From: Bacteroidaceae bacterium
GTDB lineage: Bacteria > Bacteroidota > Bacteroidia > Bacteroidales > Bacteroidaceae
DNA: 64,000 nt
NCBI GenBank assembly: GCA_024683455.1
Contig: JAIKYE010000090.1
Coordinates: 1-64,000 of the forward strand
Direction: 5' to 3'
The notes below the pieces were generated by a model that was given only the letters and a program-made list of their open reading frames with translations, did not search any database and had not been told where the DNA came from. Numbering within the stretch: the stretch's first letter is position 1; the number at the start of each line of letters is the position of its first letter. The position numbers and the translations under genes were made by a program. Shown here one piece after another: positions 18,358 to 28,258 of the stretch.

Positions 18358-19440
18358 TTACTTTTCTACACTGAATTTATATACAGTTTTCTGTTTGTAC
18401 ACTTCCCCTGGCTTTAAGATACAACTGGGGAAATATGCATGATTAGGGCTGTCTGGGAAATGCTGTGCCTCAAAGCAGAGTGCACTGTATTTACCAAAAG
18501 TGGCTCCTCCATTACCGGCAAAACCGCTGTGCCAGTTGCTGCTATAGAACTGAACGCCTGGTTCTGTTGTCCACATCTCCAAACAACGGCCGCTATTGGG
18601 CTCTACGCACTTAACTGCGTATGAGAGCTCACCCGGTTCGCGCTTGTTGAGAACATAGCAATGATCGTAGCCTGTTCCATTGACAATCTGCTGACAGCTG
18701 GTGTCGCCAATTCGCTCACCTACAGTATGTGGCTCACGGAAATCAAACGGCGTACCTTCTACCTTCAGGATCTCTCCTGTCGGGATGCTTGTCTCGTCGA
18801 TGGGAATAAAGAAATCTGCGTTGATAGTGAGAATGTTGTTCAACGCTTCGGGGGTAGGGTTGGCAATACCTGCCAATGAGAAGAATCCGTGGCTTGTCAT
18901 GTTGACAACGGTCTTCTTGTTTGTCATTCCGCGATAGTCAATGATAAGCTCATCGTCTTCGCTAAGGCTGTACTTGACAGTCATGTTTAGTTCGCCGGGG
19001 AAGCCTTCCTCGTAGTAGGCTGAAACATAGCGGAGTACCAACTCGCTGTCGTTTATCTGTTCTGCATCCCAGACACGTGCATGAAATCCTGTCGGGCCTC
19101 CGTGCAGGTGGTTGGGACTATTGTTTACTGCGAGGTTGTATTCCTTTCCGTTCATTACAAACTTACCTTTGCAGATACGGTTGCCATAACGACCAATGAG
19201 CGTACTCAAGAAAGGTTCTGGACTGTTTATGACATTTTTTATGCTGTCATGTCCTTGTATAATATTGGCCATCTTGCCTTCCTTATCAGGAACCATGATG
19301 GCCACTATAGCACCACCGTAATTGGTTATGCTTACTTCCATTCCGTTGCTGTTGGTCAGTGTATACAAGTCTGTTTGCTTACCCTGAACAACAGCCTGAA
19401 AGTTGTCTCTTTTTAATCCGGAAATTAGTTCTTTGTCCAT
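18358..19440 (-). CDS. galM: Aldose 1-epimerase (galactose mutarotase)
   Basis: Interconverts beta- and alpha-D-galactose, supplying galactokinase with its substrate. 360 residues. Conserved sites are GRYGNRICKGKF, NHLHGGPTGFH (first catalytic His region), MTSHGFFSLAG (second His), GYDHCYVLN and the catalytic Glu in LCFEAQHFPDSPNH. No signal peptide is present, so it acts in the cytoplasm, unlike the secreted mutarotases of some Bacteroidetes. First gene of the galM-MFS-galK operon, with a full two-part promoter upstream. Confidence 0.95.
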   Translation of the reverse strand: MDKELISGLKRDNFQAVVQGKQTDLYTLTNSNGMEVSITNYGGAIVAIMVPDKEGKMANIIQGHDSIKNVINSPEPFLSTLIGRYGNRICKGKFVMNGKEYNLAVNNSPNHLHGGPTGFHARVWDAEQINDSELVLRYVSAYYEEGFPGELNMTVKYSLSEDDELIIDYRGMTNKKTVVNMTSHGFFSLAGIANPTPEALNNILTINADFFIPIDETSIPTGEILKVEGTPFDFREPHTVGERIGDTSCQQIVNGTGYDHCYVLNKREPGELSYAVKCVEPNSGRCLEMWTTEPGVQFYSSNWHSGFAGNGGATFGKYSALCFEAQHFPDSPNHAYFPSCILKPGEVYKQKTVYKFSVEK

Positions 19441-19474
19441 TGGTTATGAAAAGTATTTTTGATAAATGTATATG

Positions 19475-19506
19475 CAAACTTACAAAGAATTTATCAAAAA
19501 ACAAAA
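19475..19506 (-). promoter_or_regulatory. Promoter of the galactose operon (-33 and -7)
   Basis: Complement reads TTTTG, exactly 19 bases, then TAAGTTTG (complement of 19475-19482), 34 bases before the galM ATG. It is one of the two best two-part matches in the window. Confidence 0.8.
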
Positions 19507-19547
19507 CCTACGGACAAAAATTAATTCACATTAACAACGAAAAAACA

Positions 19548-20837
19548 TCAAAGTATGTTATTTAACATGTCGGCAACAATAAATGTACTGCCTCCAACGA
19601 AAATAAGGTCGTTTTTGTCTGCATTTTGCTTGGCTGCGCTATATGCTAATCCAACATTTGCATAACAACTCCCGTGTAGATTGTGTTTCTCTGCAATTTG
19701 AGAAAAATCTTCCACTGGCATAGCTCTTTTTACGGAAGCTTGCGTGAAGTAATAAGCAGCATCCTTAGGCAGCATGGACAGGACTGTATTTACATCCTTG
19801 TCATTCACCATACCTATTATTATATGAAGTTTTTGATGAGGAGTTTCCTGTAACTGTCTTGTGATGTATTGCATCCCTCCTACGTTGTGACCTGTGTCGC
19901 AAATGGTAAGAGGGTTGGTGGCTAAGGTTTGCCATCTTCCCATCAGGCCTGTTAGCTCGCAGACATTAGCAACACCTTCTTTCACGGCTTTTGCGTCTAT
20001 GTCGTATCCATTTTTGTTTAGAAGTTTAACGGCTGCTAATATGGTTCTGATGTTTTTCTCCTGACAATAACCGCCCAACTGTCCATGCAGTTCACCATAT
20101 GTCTTTGTCTGGTAAGTGTATCCGTTGGTGTACGACAAGCTGAAATCCGTCAGTTCCTGCTCTTCTTCGGCAAAAGTAAGTTCTGTGCCAACCGTTTTTG
20201 CTTCTTCTTCAAATACGGTTCTGACTTCTTTGTCACCTGCCTCGCCTATAATGGCAGGGATGTCGTGTTTTATTATTCCAGCCTTTTCATAAGCTATTTT
20301 CGGAAGCGTGTTACCAAGAAACTGAATATGGTCCAAGCTGATATTCGTAATGATAGACAGATCGGGCCGTATGATGTTTGTGCAGTCTAGTCTGCCGCCT
20401 AATCCAACTTCAATTACGGCTACATCAACTTTCATTTCAGCAAAATACTGAAATGCCAATGCTGTTGCCAGTTCAAAGAAAGAAGGGTGGAGTGGTTCAA
20501 AGAAAGAACGTTCTTTCTCAACAAAGTCAATTACCCTCTGTTGGGGAATCATCTCTCCGTTTACGCGAATTCTCTCACGAAAATCCACAAGATGTGGGCT
20601 TGTATATAGTCCAACGCGGTAGCCCTGTGCCTGAAGAATCGCTGCCAAGGTATGGCTGGTACTCCCTTTGCCATTGGTCCCGCCTACGTGTATCGTACGG
20701 TAGTTTTGATGCGGGTGATTAAAGTGCTTGTCCAGCAGGTGGGTGCTAGTTAGTCCTTCCTTATATGCGCCCGCCCCGATATTCTGGAATAGCGGGGCGG
20801 CGGTAAACAGATATGTTGTTGCTTCCTGATATGTCAT
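19548..20837 (-). CDS. folC: Bifunctional dihydrofolate/folylpolyglutamate synthase
   Basis: Adds glutamate to dihydropteroate and to reduced folates. 429 residues, a Mur-ligase fold. The ATP loop is [16 protein letters not shown] near residue 54; other family blocks are [48 protein letters not shown] and [11 protein letters not shown]. It begins 4 bases inside the end of dnaJ, so it is translationally coupled to the chaperone genes. The 107-base gap after it contains the galM promoter. Confidence 0.94.
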   Translation of the reverse strand: MTYQEATTYLFTAAPLFQNIGAGAYKEGLTSTHLLDKHFNHPHQNYRTIHVGGTNGKGSTSHTLAAILQAQGYRVGLYTSPHLVDFRERIRVNGEMIPQQRVIDFVEKERSFFEPLHPSFFELATALAFQYFAEMKVDVAVIEVGLGGRLDCTNIIRPDLSIITNISLDHIQFLGNTLPKIAYEKAGIIKHDIPAIIGEAGDKEVRTVFEEEAKTVGTELTFAEEEQELTDFSLSYTNGYTYQTKTYGELHGQLGGYCQEKNIRTILAAVKLLNKNGYDIDAKAVKEGVANVCELTGLMGRWQTLATNPLTICDTGHNVGGMQYITRQLQETPHQKLHIIIGMVNDKDVNTVLSMLPKDAAYYFTQASVKRAMPVEDFSQIAEKHNLHGSCYANVGLAYSAAKQNADKNDLIFVGGSTFIVADMLNNIL

Positions 20838-22000
20838 TCAAACATCTTCTTAAATTTCCTAAAGAAACTTTCTTTCTCTTCGGCTTTTGGCTTCATGTTT
20901 TTGCTCTCGCGCATCTTCTCGAACATCTCTTTTTCTTCCTTGCTCAGATTACGAGGAACGTATACGCCGATATTTACAATCAGGTCTCCATAGCCATATC
21001 CATAGCCAGATACGGCAGGCAGGCCCTTTCCGCGCAGACGCATAACCTTTCCAGGTTGTGTACCTGCTTCAATCTTTATCTTAACCTTACCGTCAAGGGT
21101 GGGGACCTCTGCAGAGCCGCCAAGCACTGCCGTAGGAAGGTCAAGTAGGAGGTTGTATTCAAGATTCTGTCCGTTGCGTATAAGCTCTTTGTGTGGCTCA
21201 ATCTCTATGAATACCTGAATGTCTCCGGGAACTCCATTCTGTTTTCCTGCATGTCCTTTTCCGCTTGCAGTTACGACCATTCCGTCTTCAACACCTGCGG
21301 GAATGGCAACTTCTATAATTTCTTCTCCATTAACGACACCCTCGCCGTTGCACTTAGGACATTTGTTCTTTATGACGCTGCCAGTTCCGTTACACGAAGG
21401 ACAAACGGTTTGTGTCTGCATGCGGCCAAACATGGAATTGATCGTTTTGTAAACACTTCCGGTACCCTTACACTGAGAGCATGTTTCTTTTTTGCCGTCA
21501 GCACTTCCTGTACCATTACATGCTGTACAGGTTACGTGCTTGCGAACCTTGAACTTCTTGGTTACACCTGTAGCTACTTCTTCAAGTGTTAGGCGAACCT
21601 TAAGCCTAAGGTCAGCTCCTTTGTATGTTTTATGGCCGCCGCCGCCGCCAAAGCCTCCGAATCCGCTGAAGCCTTCAAAGCCTCCGAATCCACCTCGACC
21701 GCCAAAGATGTCGCCGAACATTGAGAAGATATCATCCATGTTCATGCTGGCTCCTCCGAAACCACCCTGTCCGCCCATTCCGGCAAATCCGAATTGGTCA
21801 TATTGCTGGCGTTTCTGAGGGTCACGCAGGACATCGTATGCTTCGGCGGCTTCCTTGAACTTTTCTTCGGCCTCTTTATTACCCGGATTTCGGTCTGGGT
21901 GATATTTAATGGCCATTTTCTTGTATGCCGATTTTATTTCTGCGTCGGAGGCGTTTTTGGATACGCCAAGAACCTCATAGTAATCTCTTTTTTCTGCCAT
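20834..22000 (-). CDS. dnaJ: Chaperone DnaJ (Hsp40)
   Basis: Co-chaperone that delivers clients to DnaK and stimulates its ATPase. 388 residues. The J domain (residues 1-70) has the HPD motif in [10 protein letters not shown] glycine/phenylalanine-rich region (about 80-125) follows, then four zinc-binding CxxCxGxG-type repeats ([36 protein letters not shown]) and the C-terminal client-binding domain. This is a complete type I DnaJ. grpE lies 30 bases upstream in the same direction and folC overlaps its end. dnaK is not in the window. Confidence 0.97.
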   Translation of the reverse strand: MAEKRDYYEVLGVSKNASDAEIKSAYKKMAIKYHPDRNPGNKEAEEKFKEAAEAYDVLRDPQKRQQYDQFGFAGMGGQGGFGGASMNMDDIFSMFGDIFGGRGGFGGFEGFSGFGGFGGGGGHKTYKGADLRLKVRLTLEEVATGVTKKFKVRKHVTCTACNGTGSADGKKETCSQCKGTGSVYKTINSMFGRMQTQTVCPSCNGTGSVIKNKCPKCNGEGVVNGEEIIEVAIPAGVEDGMVVTASGKGHAGKQNGVPGDIQVFIEIEPHKELIRNGQNLEYNLLLDLPTAVLGGSAEVPTLDGKVKIKIEAGTQPGKVMRLRGKGLPAVSGYGYGYGDLIVNIGVYVPRNLSKEEKEMFEKMRESKNMKPKAEEKESFFRKFKKMFE

Positions 22001-22030
22001 AGTTCAATGTGTGATTTATGTCAGTTCTGA

Positions 22031-22609
22031 TTAAAGCCCTACCACAACCTGAGCGTGGCGGATTACTTTATCATTCAACTTATAGCCGGTAAGTGTGCAA
22101 TCCATAACCTTACCCTTTAATTCTTCCGTGGGAGCAGGTAATTGAGCAATAGCTTCATGAACGTCTACGTCAAAGTCTGCATCTTTTGTCTCAATAACGC
22201 TAACGCCTTGTTTGCCAAGGATGTCCATAAACTTCTTGTAGATAAGTTCAACGCCCTCAAGCACTGCAGCTACATTGTCAGCATTCTGCATATTCTTAAG
22301 TGCACGCTCCATGTCATCTATAACGGGTAGAACAGCTACAATGGTCTTCTCTCCGCCGTTCAGAATGAGTTCGGTCTTTTCCTTAAGTGTACGTTTGCGG
22401 TAATTGTCAAACTCTGCAATCTTACGGAGAAGTTTATCGTTAAGTTCTTCAATCTCCTTTTTTGCGGCATCTAACTGCTCTTCAACAGAAAGTTCTTTCT
22501 CTGTTTCCTGATTCTCCTCTTTCTTTGTATCTGTTTCAACTTGAGCATTAGCAGTCTCCTGAGTTTCCTGCTGCTCTTTTTGTTCTTCGTTTTTCAATTC
22601 TTCGCTCAT
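22031..22609 (-). CDS. grpE: Nucleotide exchange factor GrpE
   Basis: Releases ADP from DnaK. 192 residues: a glutamate/glutamine-rich disordered N-terminus (about 1-45), a long coiled coil (VEEQLDAAKKEIEELNDKLL) and the conserved core EFDNYRKRTLKEK, VLPVIDDMERAL, GVELIYKKFMDIL and the C-terminal beta-wing ending VIRHAQVVVGL. It sits 66 bases downstream of the ABC-F gene. That gap has no TAnnTTTG box but contains a sigma-54-like element (22641-22657). Followed by dnaJ and folC. Confidence 0.96.
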   Translation of the reverse strand: MSEELKNEEQKEQQETQETANAQVETDTKKEENQETEKELSVEEQLDAAKKEIEELNDKLLRKIAEFDNYRKRTLKEKTELILNGGEKTIVAVLPVIDDMERALKNMQNADNVAAVLEGVELIYKKFMDILGKQGVSVIETKDADFDVDVHEAIAQLPAPTEELKGKVMDCTLTGYKLNDKVIRHAQVVVGL

Positions 22610-22640
22610 TTCGTGTATATGTTTATTCTGACAAATGTTT

Positions 22641-22657
22641 TACAAAAAGTGTGCCAA
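22641..22657 (-). promoter_or_regulatory. Possible sigma-54-type promoter upstream of grpE
   Basis: Complement reads TTGGCACACTTTTTGTA, close to TTGGCACGN4TTGCA with GG and GT at the -24/-12 positions. It lies 31 bases before the grpE ATG. A single match like this may be chance. Confidence 0.25.
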
Positions 22658-22675
22658 TTGCTTGTTTGTCAGTCT

Positions 22676-24310
<1,635 letters not shown>

Positions 24311-24318
24311 TTACCTGT

Positions 24319-25242
24319 TTATCTGATTCTTATAATATCGCCTGGCTTAATCTCGTGAGAAGGGTCAAATTGGTTTAGTTTATAAAGATACTTCAAGCGT
24401 ATGCCATAAAGTTGCGAGATGTCAAACAGACTCTGATTAGGTTCCACAATATGAATGGGATTTTTCTTGAATTGTTTGCTGGCACACTTCTGTTTTTTCT
24501 TTAGGTAGATTAAGTCACCCTGTGTGGGAGCATAATCAAGTGGAAGGTCATTGTATTGATATAGCTTCCTCAGGCTTACTCCTGTTTCTTTGCTTATGGT
24601 AGCCATATTGTCACCAATCTCTACTATGATGAAGTAGTTCTTGTTGTGAGCGTAAACGGTATGTGTTTGGAAGAATGAACTCTGTACATTGTTGACAGGT
24701 ATAACCGGAGCTTTCTTCTCCTGGGTGTACTTGCCGCTGTCAAACTGGTACAGATTATACATCTCGATGATTCTAATCAATGATTCTGCATAAGTTGGAG
24801 AAGTGGCATATCCTGCGGCTTTAAGTCCTCTTGCCCATCCTCTGTAGTCTGTAATCTTCAGTTGGAACAGTCCCTGATAACGTCTTCCTTGTAGGAACTT
24901 AGAGTGGTCTTCGTAACTCTCTCTTGCACTTCTATATTTGCGGAATTTCTCATTTGGAGCATCGTCGTTCTTCAAGACGTACGGACCTGTCCAGTTACCG
25001 CTTACTTTAATGCCGAAATGGTTGTTGGCTTTTGTGGCAAGGGAACTCCGTCCAGCTCCGCTTTCCAGCAAACCCTGTGCCAATGTGATGCTGGCAGGAA
25101 TGCGGTATTTGTGCATTTGCTCTATGGCTATACCTTTGTATTGGTCGATGTATGACCAATAGGCTTGGTTTGTTCTTTGTGCAAAAATGCTCAAATGAAA
25201 GAACAATAGTAGCGTAAATATGAAGGATAGTCTTGATTTCAT
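24319..25242 (-). CDS. Secreted glucosaminidase with LysM domains
   Basis: 307 residues. An N-terminal signal peptide (MKSRLSFIFTLLLFFHLSIFA) is followed by a FlgJ/LytG-type endo-beta-N-acetylglucosaminidase domain: ASITLAQGLLESGAGRSSLA contains the catalytic Glu, then ANNHFGIK and FRKYRSARESYEDHSKFL. Two LysM-like peptidoglycan-binding segments end the protein (about residues 205-250 and 260-307, the latter NQSLFDISQLYGI...GDIIRIR). It probably trims peptidoglycan in the periplasm. The ATG at 25242 is preferred to 25266 because the -7 box covers 25266-25273. The ABC-F, grpE, dnaJ and folC genes follow on the same strand. Confidence 0.9.
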   Translation of the reverse strand: MKSRLSFIFTLLLFFHLSIFAQRTNQAYWSYIDQYKGIAIEQMHKYRIPASITLAQGLLESGAGRSSLATKANNHFGIKVSGNWTGPYVLKNDDAPNEKFRKYRSARESYEDHSKFLQGRRYQGLFQLKITDYRGWARGLKAAGYATSPTYAESLIRIIEMYNLYQFDSGKYTQEKKAPVIPVNNVQSSFFQTHTVYAHNKNYFIIVEIGDNMATISKETGVSLRKLYQYNDLPLDYAPTQGDLIYLKKKQKCASKQFKKNPIHIVEPNQSLFDISQLYGIRLKYLYKLNQFDPSHEIKPGDIIRIR

Positions 25243-25265
25243 TTCCTGTTTTTCAATTTCGGGCA

Positions 25266-25273
25266 CAAAAATA
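25266..25273 (-). promoter_or_regulatory. -7 promoter box of the glucosaminidase gene
   Basis: Complement reads TATTTTTG, 23 bases before the ATG at 25242. It is divergent from the cdd promoter 33 bases away. Confidence 0.6.
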
Positions 25274-25305
25274 GCTAAAAATTACCGCTTTATGAAGAAA
25301 ACTCA

Positions 25306-25313
25306 TATATTTG
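25306..25313 (+). promoter_or_regulatory. -7 promoter box of cdd
   Basis: TATATTTG, 22 bases before the cdd ATG. Confidence 0.65.
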
Positions 25314-25335
25314 TGCTTAAAAAGTGAAGTAAACG

Positions 25336-25818
25336 ATGAAAGAATACACTATTCAGAGCAGAGTTTGTGTTTATGGTTGGGACGAATTGTCACCAGAAGA
25401 CCGCATTCTTGTAGAAGCAGCTAAAGATGCAACCAACGGGAGCTATGCTCCATATTCAGGTTTTTGTGTTGGTGCTGCGGCTCGTCTGAAAAATGGGACA
25501 GTCGTTATTGGCAGCAACCAAGAGAATGTTGCTTACCCCTCAGGCTTGTGTGCTGAGCGTACAACACTTTTTGCTGCTAATGCCCAGAATCCAGATCAGC
25601 CTGTTGTTGCTTTGGCTATAGCAGCTAGGAATAAGGATGGTTTTCTTTCTCAACCAATAACTCCGTGTGGTGCTTGCCGCCAAGTGATATCTGGTGTAGA
25701 GCAAAGATACAATCAACCCATCCGCATCCTATTGTACGGTACAGACGGTACTCACGTTATTGAGAGTATAGACGCCTTGCTTCCCCTCCAGTTTGTGGAT
25801 TCTTATTTAGACCGTTAG
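25336..25818 (+). CDS. cdd: Cytidine deaminase
   Basis: Deaminates cytidine and deoxycytidine to uridine forms in pyrimidine salvage. 160 residues, a single-domain tetrameric type. YAPYSGFCVGAA and GSNQENVAYPSGLCAERTT match the substrate-binding and CAE zinc/proton-shuttle motif; the second zinc motif is PCGACRQV. Together these give three Cys ligands, as in the small homotetrameric enzymes. It is a single gene with its own promoter, converging on the zinc-ribbon gene with a 28-base gap. Confidence 0.94.
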   Translation: MKEYTIQSRVCVYGWDELSPEDRILVEAAKDATNGSYAPYSGFCVGAAARLKNGTVVIGSNQENVAYPSGLCAERTTLFAANAQNPDQPVVALAIAARNKDGFLSQPITPCGACRQVISGVEQRYNQPIRILLYGTDGTHVIESIDALLPLQFVDSYLDR

Positions 25819-25846
25819 ACGTTTTTTGCAGGTAAGTAAGGAATGC

Positions 25847-26965
25847 CTATTTGATAGACATTCTTGTTATCTTGTGATCTGCATTAAGAAGTGCTGTAAC
25901 CTGATATGATTTTGAGCCAGGCTGGTTAGTGTCTGAGCGTGAGATGAGTTCTTGCAGTGTAAAGTTTACTGCGAATCCAGTTGTGCTGTCAGATAATGTT
26001 TGCTTGCGAACATCAAAATCATCACCAATGGTGTAGTGAAGTCCCATAACATCAGCTGCCATCTTGTTTTTAGCGAAAGCTATAATCTGCTCAGGTGTTG
26101 CATCCTGTGTTCCGCAGAAACTTTCCATCTTCTCTGGTATGGCTTCAGATATCAGAGAAACGTCTTGTTTGCTCATAGCTACAGTGAAGAAGTTCTCAAG
26201 TGTACTTCTGATGATGGCCTTGTCTTGGGCGGTTATTTTCATCAGTCCCAATTCATTTTTCAACTGGGAAGCTTCTTCGGCATATTTACCGTTGGGATGT
26301 GTATTCAGATAGCTTACAATAGCCTCTTCTGTGTTTGTCTTCTTTGCCTCCCCCCAGTCAATGGAGTCTATCATGTCTTCGCAAACCTGCAAACGTTTAG
26401 AATAGGGGTGAGCATTCATAAACTTCTCAATTTCAGCTCGATTTACGTTCAGCATCATCTTGTCCCATTCTTCTGTCTCGTCCAATAGCACATTCAGTCG
26501 TTCCTTGACCTCCTTGTAATGTTTGCTCTTAGGGTATTTTGCAAGGAAATCGTTGTAGTATTCTGGGTTAGACGTATCCTCGAGTCTTGCAAACTCTGCT
26601 TCTTCTCTGGCTATGTCATTTCTGTAATCAAGGAAAAACAGTCCGCCAATGATTAGGACTAAAAGTGCAGCCAAAGTTATGGAGAAGACAAGGGCCTTTT
26701 TGCTTTTCTTGACTGGCTCTTGTTTTGCGTTTTCGTTTAGGTGCGAAGTCTCGTTCTCTTCAGGAGAAACGATGGGAGTCTTTTCATTTTCGTCAATGGA
26801 GAGCGCTGCGCCACACTCGGGGCATTTTTCTTGCGTATTCAGACAATAATCGTTGCAGTTGGGACATTGTCTCAGGTTTCCTGCAATATTTATTCCACAA
26901 TGGGGGCATGTGCCAGCCATTGTAGATACTCTTTCGCCACACTCGGGGCATTTGATCATACTCAT
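25847..26965 (-). CDS. Zinc-ribbon membrane protein of unknown function
   Basis: 372 residues. Two tandem zinc ribbons at the N-terminus have four CxxC knuckles: CPECGE, CPHCG, CPNCN and CPECGA. An acidic linker and one membrane helix (about residues 91-112, ALVFSITLAALLVLIIGGLFF) follow. Then there is a helical region with repeated motifs of the form YNDFLAKYPKSKHYKEV and YLNTHPNGKYAEEA, reminiscent of TPR/Sel1-like helix pairs, and an NTF2-like C-terminal part (LENFFTVAMSKQD...). The ribbons should be cytoplasmic and the rest periplasmic. It is the last gene of the dnaN-tilS operon, 30 bases after tilS. I do not know its function. Confidence 0.8.
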   Translation of the reverse strand: MSMIKCPECGERVSTMAGTCPHCGINIAGNLRQCPNCNDYCLNTQEKCPECGAALSIDENEKTPIVSPEENETSHLNENAKQEPVKKSKKALVFSITLAALLVLIIGGLFFLDYRNDIAREEAEFARLEDTSNPEYYNDFLAKYPKSKHYKEVKERLNVLLDETEEWDKMMLNVNRAEIEKFMNAHPYSKRLQVCEDMIDSIDWGEAKKTNTEEAIVSYLNTHPNGKYAEEASQLKNELGLMKITAQDKAIIRSTLENFFTVAMSKQDVSLISEAIPEKMESFCGTQDATPEQIIAFAKNKMAADVMGLHYTIGDDFDVRKQTLSDSTTGFAVNFTLQELISRSDTNQPGSKSYQVTALLNADHKITRMSIK

Positions 26966-26995
26966 ATTGATATATCTTTTTTTATCTTGTTTTAC

Positions 26996-28258
26996 TTATA
27001 CCTCTACTCTCAATCTGATAATACGCTTGGTGTCTTTATCCACTCGGTAGCGGTTGTCAGACCTGTGACCGACTACCCAGATGATATCCTCTCCACATAG
27101 AGCAAGGAGTTGATTTTCTTTTTCAAATCTTGTGGCCTTAATATCTGTAAGATAGTCACTTATAAGTTTCTTACCTTTCATGCCAAAGGGGATAAACCAA
27201 TCGCCTTCCTTGGGTGTTCTGTAGGTGATGGGGGATGTTAGCTTGTCCATGTCGAAATAGGCTATTTCAGGAGCTGTCTCTGAAATAGATTCCACCTCTT
27301 CCTGTATGATGTGCAACTGGTCTGTTCTTTTGTTTTTCTCTTGCAGGACCAACTTTTCCCTATCCTTTAGAATACGATGCGTTTTACTCTCCCAAATCTT
27401 TCCCGAAGTGCTTTCCAATGACTCAGAAATCTCAGTCGTTTGTGCATTGGTGAAACCTTTCTCTCTTAGCCATTCATATATTAGTACGGCAGTATCTTTG
27501 CTTTCCAGTAGTGGTTTGATGTCTAATTCTGAATCATTAGCTTTTGCCAGTTCTAATTCCTCTTGAATACCCTTGTCATAGAAAGGGATGCTTGACATTA
27601 CGATAGAGCAGGTTTCAGAGAGTGTGTTGATGATATTGGGATTCATTGTTGCCAATTGAGGTAAGATGTCTAGCCTAATTATGTTTCTTGTAGCACCTCT
27701 CTCAAGGTTGGTGCTGTCGGTTACATAATCTTGTCCAGCCTGGCTCAGATAGGCGAGAATCTCCTGACGTGTAACACAGAGAAGGGGACGGGCGATTTTG
27801 TTTCGCAAAGGGTACATTCCAGCCAGACCACGTATTCCTGTTCCTCTGATTAGATTCAGCAACAGGGTCTCTGCCTGATCATTTTTGTGATGGGCTACGG
27901 CAATACATTGTGCCTTAGTTTCTGTCAGTACATCGTAGAACCAGCTATACCTTAAGTCTCTGGCTGCCATTTCGATACTAATGTTGTTCTTGGCAGCATA
28001 TTCCTTGGTGTCAAAATGCTTAGTTAGCAAGGAGATTCCGTTTTTCTTGCAGAGTTCCGCGACAAAGTTCTCATCTCTGTCAGATTCCTCTCCCCTAAGA
28101 TGAAAGTTGCAATGAAGAGCCTGGATCTGGTATCCCAAATCCTTTAGAATAAGCAGAAGAGCGACAGAATCTGCCCCTCCGCTTACACCCACCAGAATTA
28201 GCTCTTTCTGACGGAATATATTGTTCGACTGTATGTATTTCCGAATTACCTCTTTCAC
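26996..28258 (-). CDS. tilS: tRNA(Ile)-lysidine synthase
   Basis: Modifies C34 of tRNA-Ile(CAU) to lysidine so that it reads AUA. 420 residues. The N-type ATP-pyrophosphatase P-loop is GVSGGADSVALLL (about residues 24-36), followed by HCNFHLRGEESDRDE, AHHKNDQAETLLLNLIRGTGIRGLAGM and the TilS C-terminal domain (PKEGDWFIPFGMKGKKLISDYL). Its start overlaps the stop of the TPR gene by 4 bases. It is essential in nearly all bacteria that carry the modification. Confidence 0.95.
   Translation of the reverse strand: MKEVIRKYIQSNNIFRQKELILVGVSGGADSVALLLILKDLGYQIQALHCNFHLRGEESDRDENFVAELCKKNGISLLTKHFDTKEYAAKNNISIEMAARDLRYSWFYDVLTETKAQCIAVAHHKNDQAETLLLNLIRGTGIRGLAGMYPLRNKIARPLLCVTRQEILAYLSQAGQDYVTDSTNLERGATRNIIRLDILPQLATMNPNIINTLSETCSIVMSSIPFYDKGIQEELELAKANDSELDIKPLLESKDTAVLIYEWLREKGFTNAQTTEISESLESTSGKIWESKTHRILKDREKLVLQEKNKRTDQLHIIQEEVESISETAPEIAYFDMDKLTSPITYRTPKEGDWFIPFGMKGKKLISDYLTDIKATRFEKENQLLALCGEDIIWVVGHRSDNRYRVDKDTKRIIRLRVEV

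Noticed and set aside
25819-25846. Terminator between cdd and the zinc-ribbon gene
   Set aside because: The only inverted repeat is GAATG/CATTC across a stop codon, too short to support.
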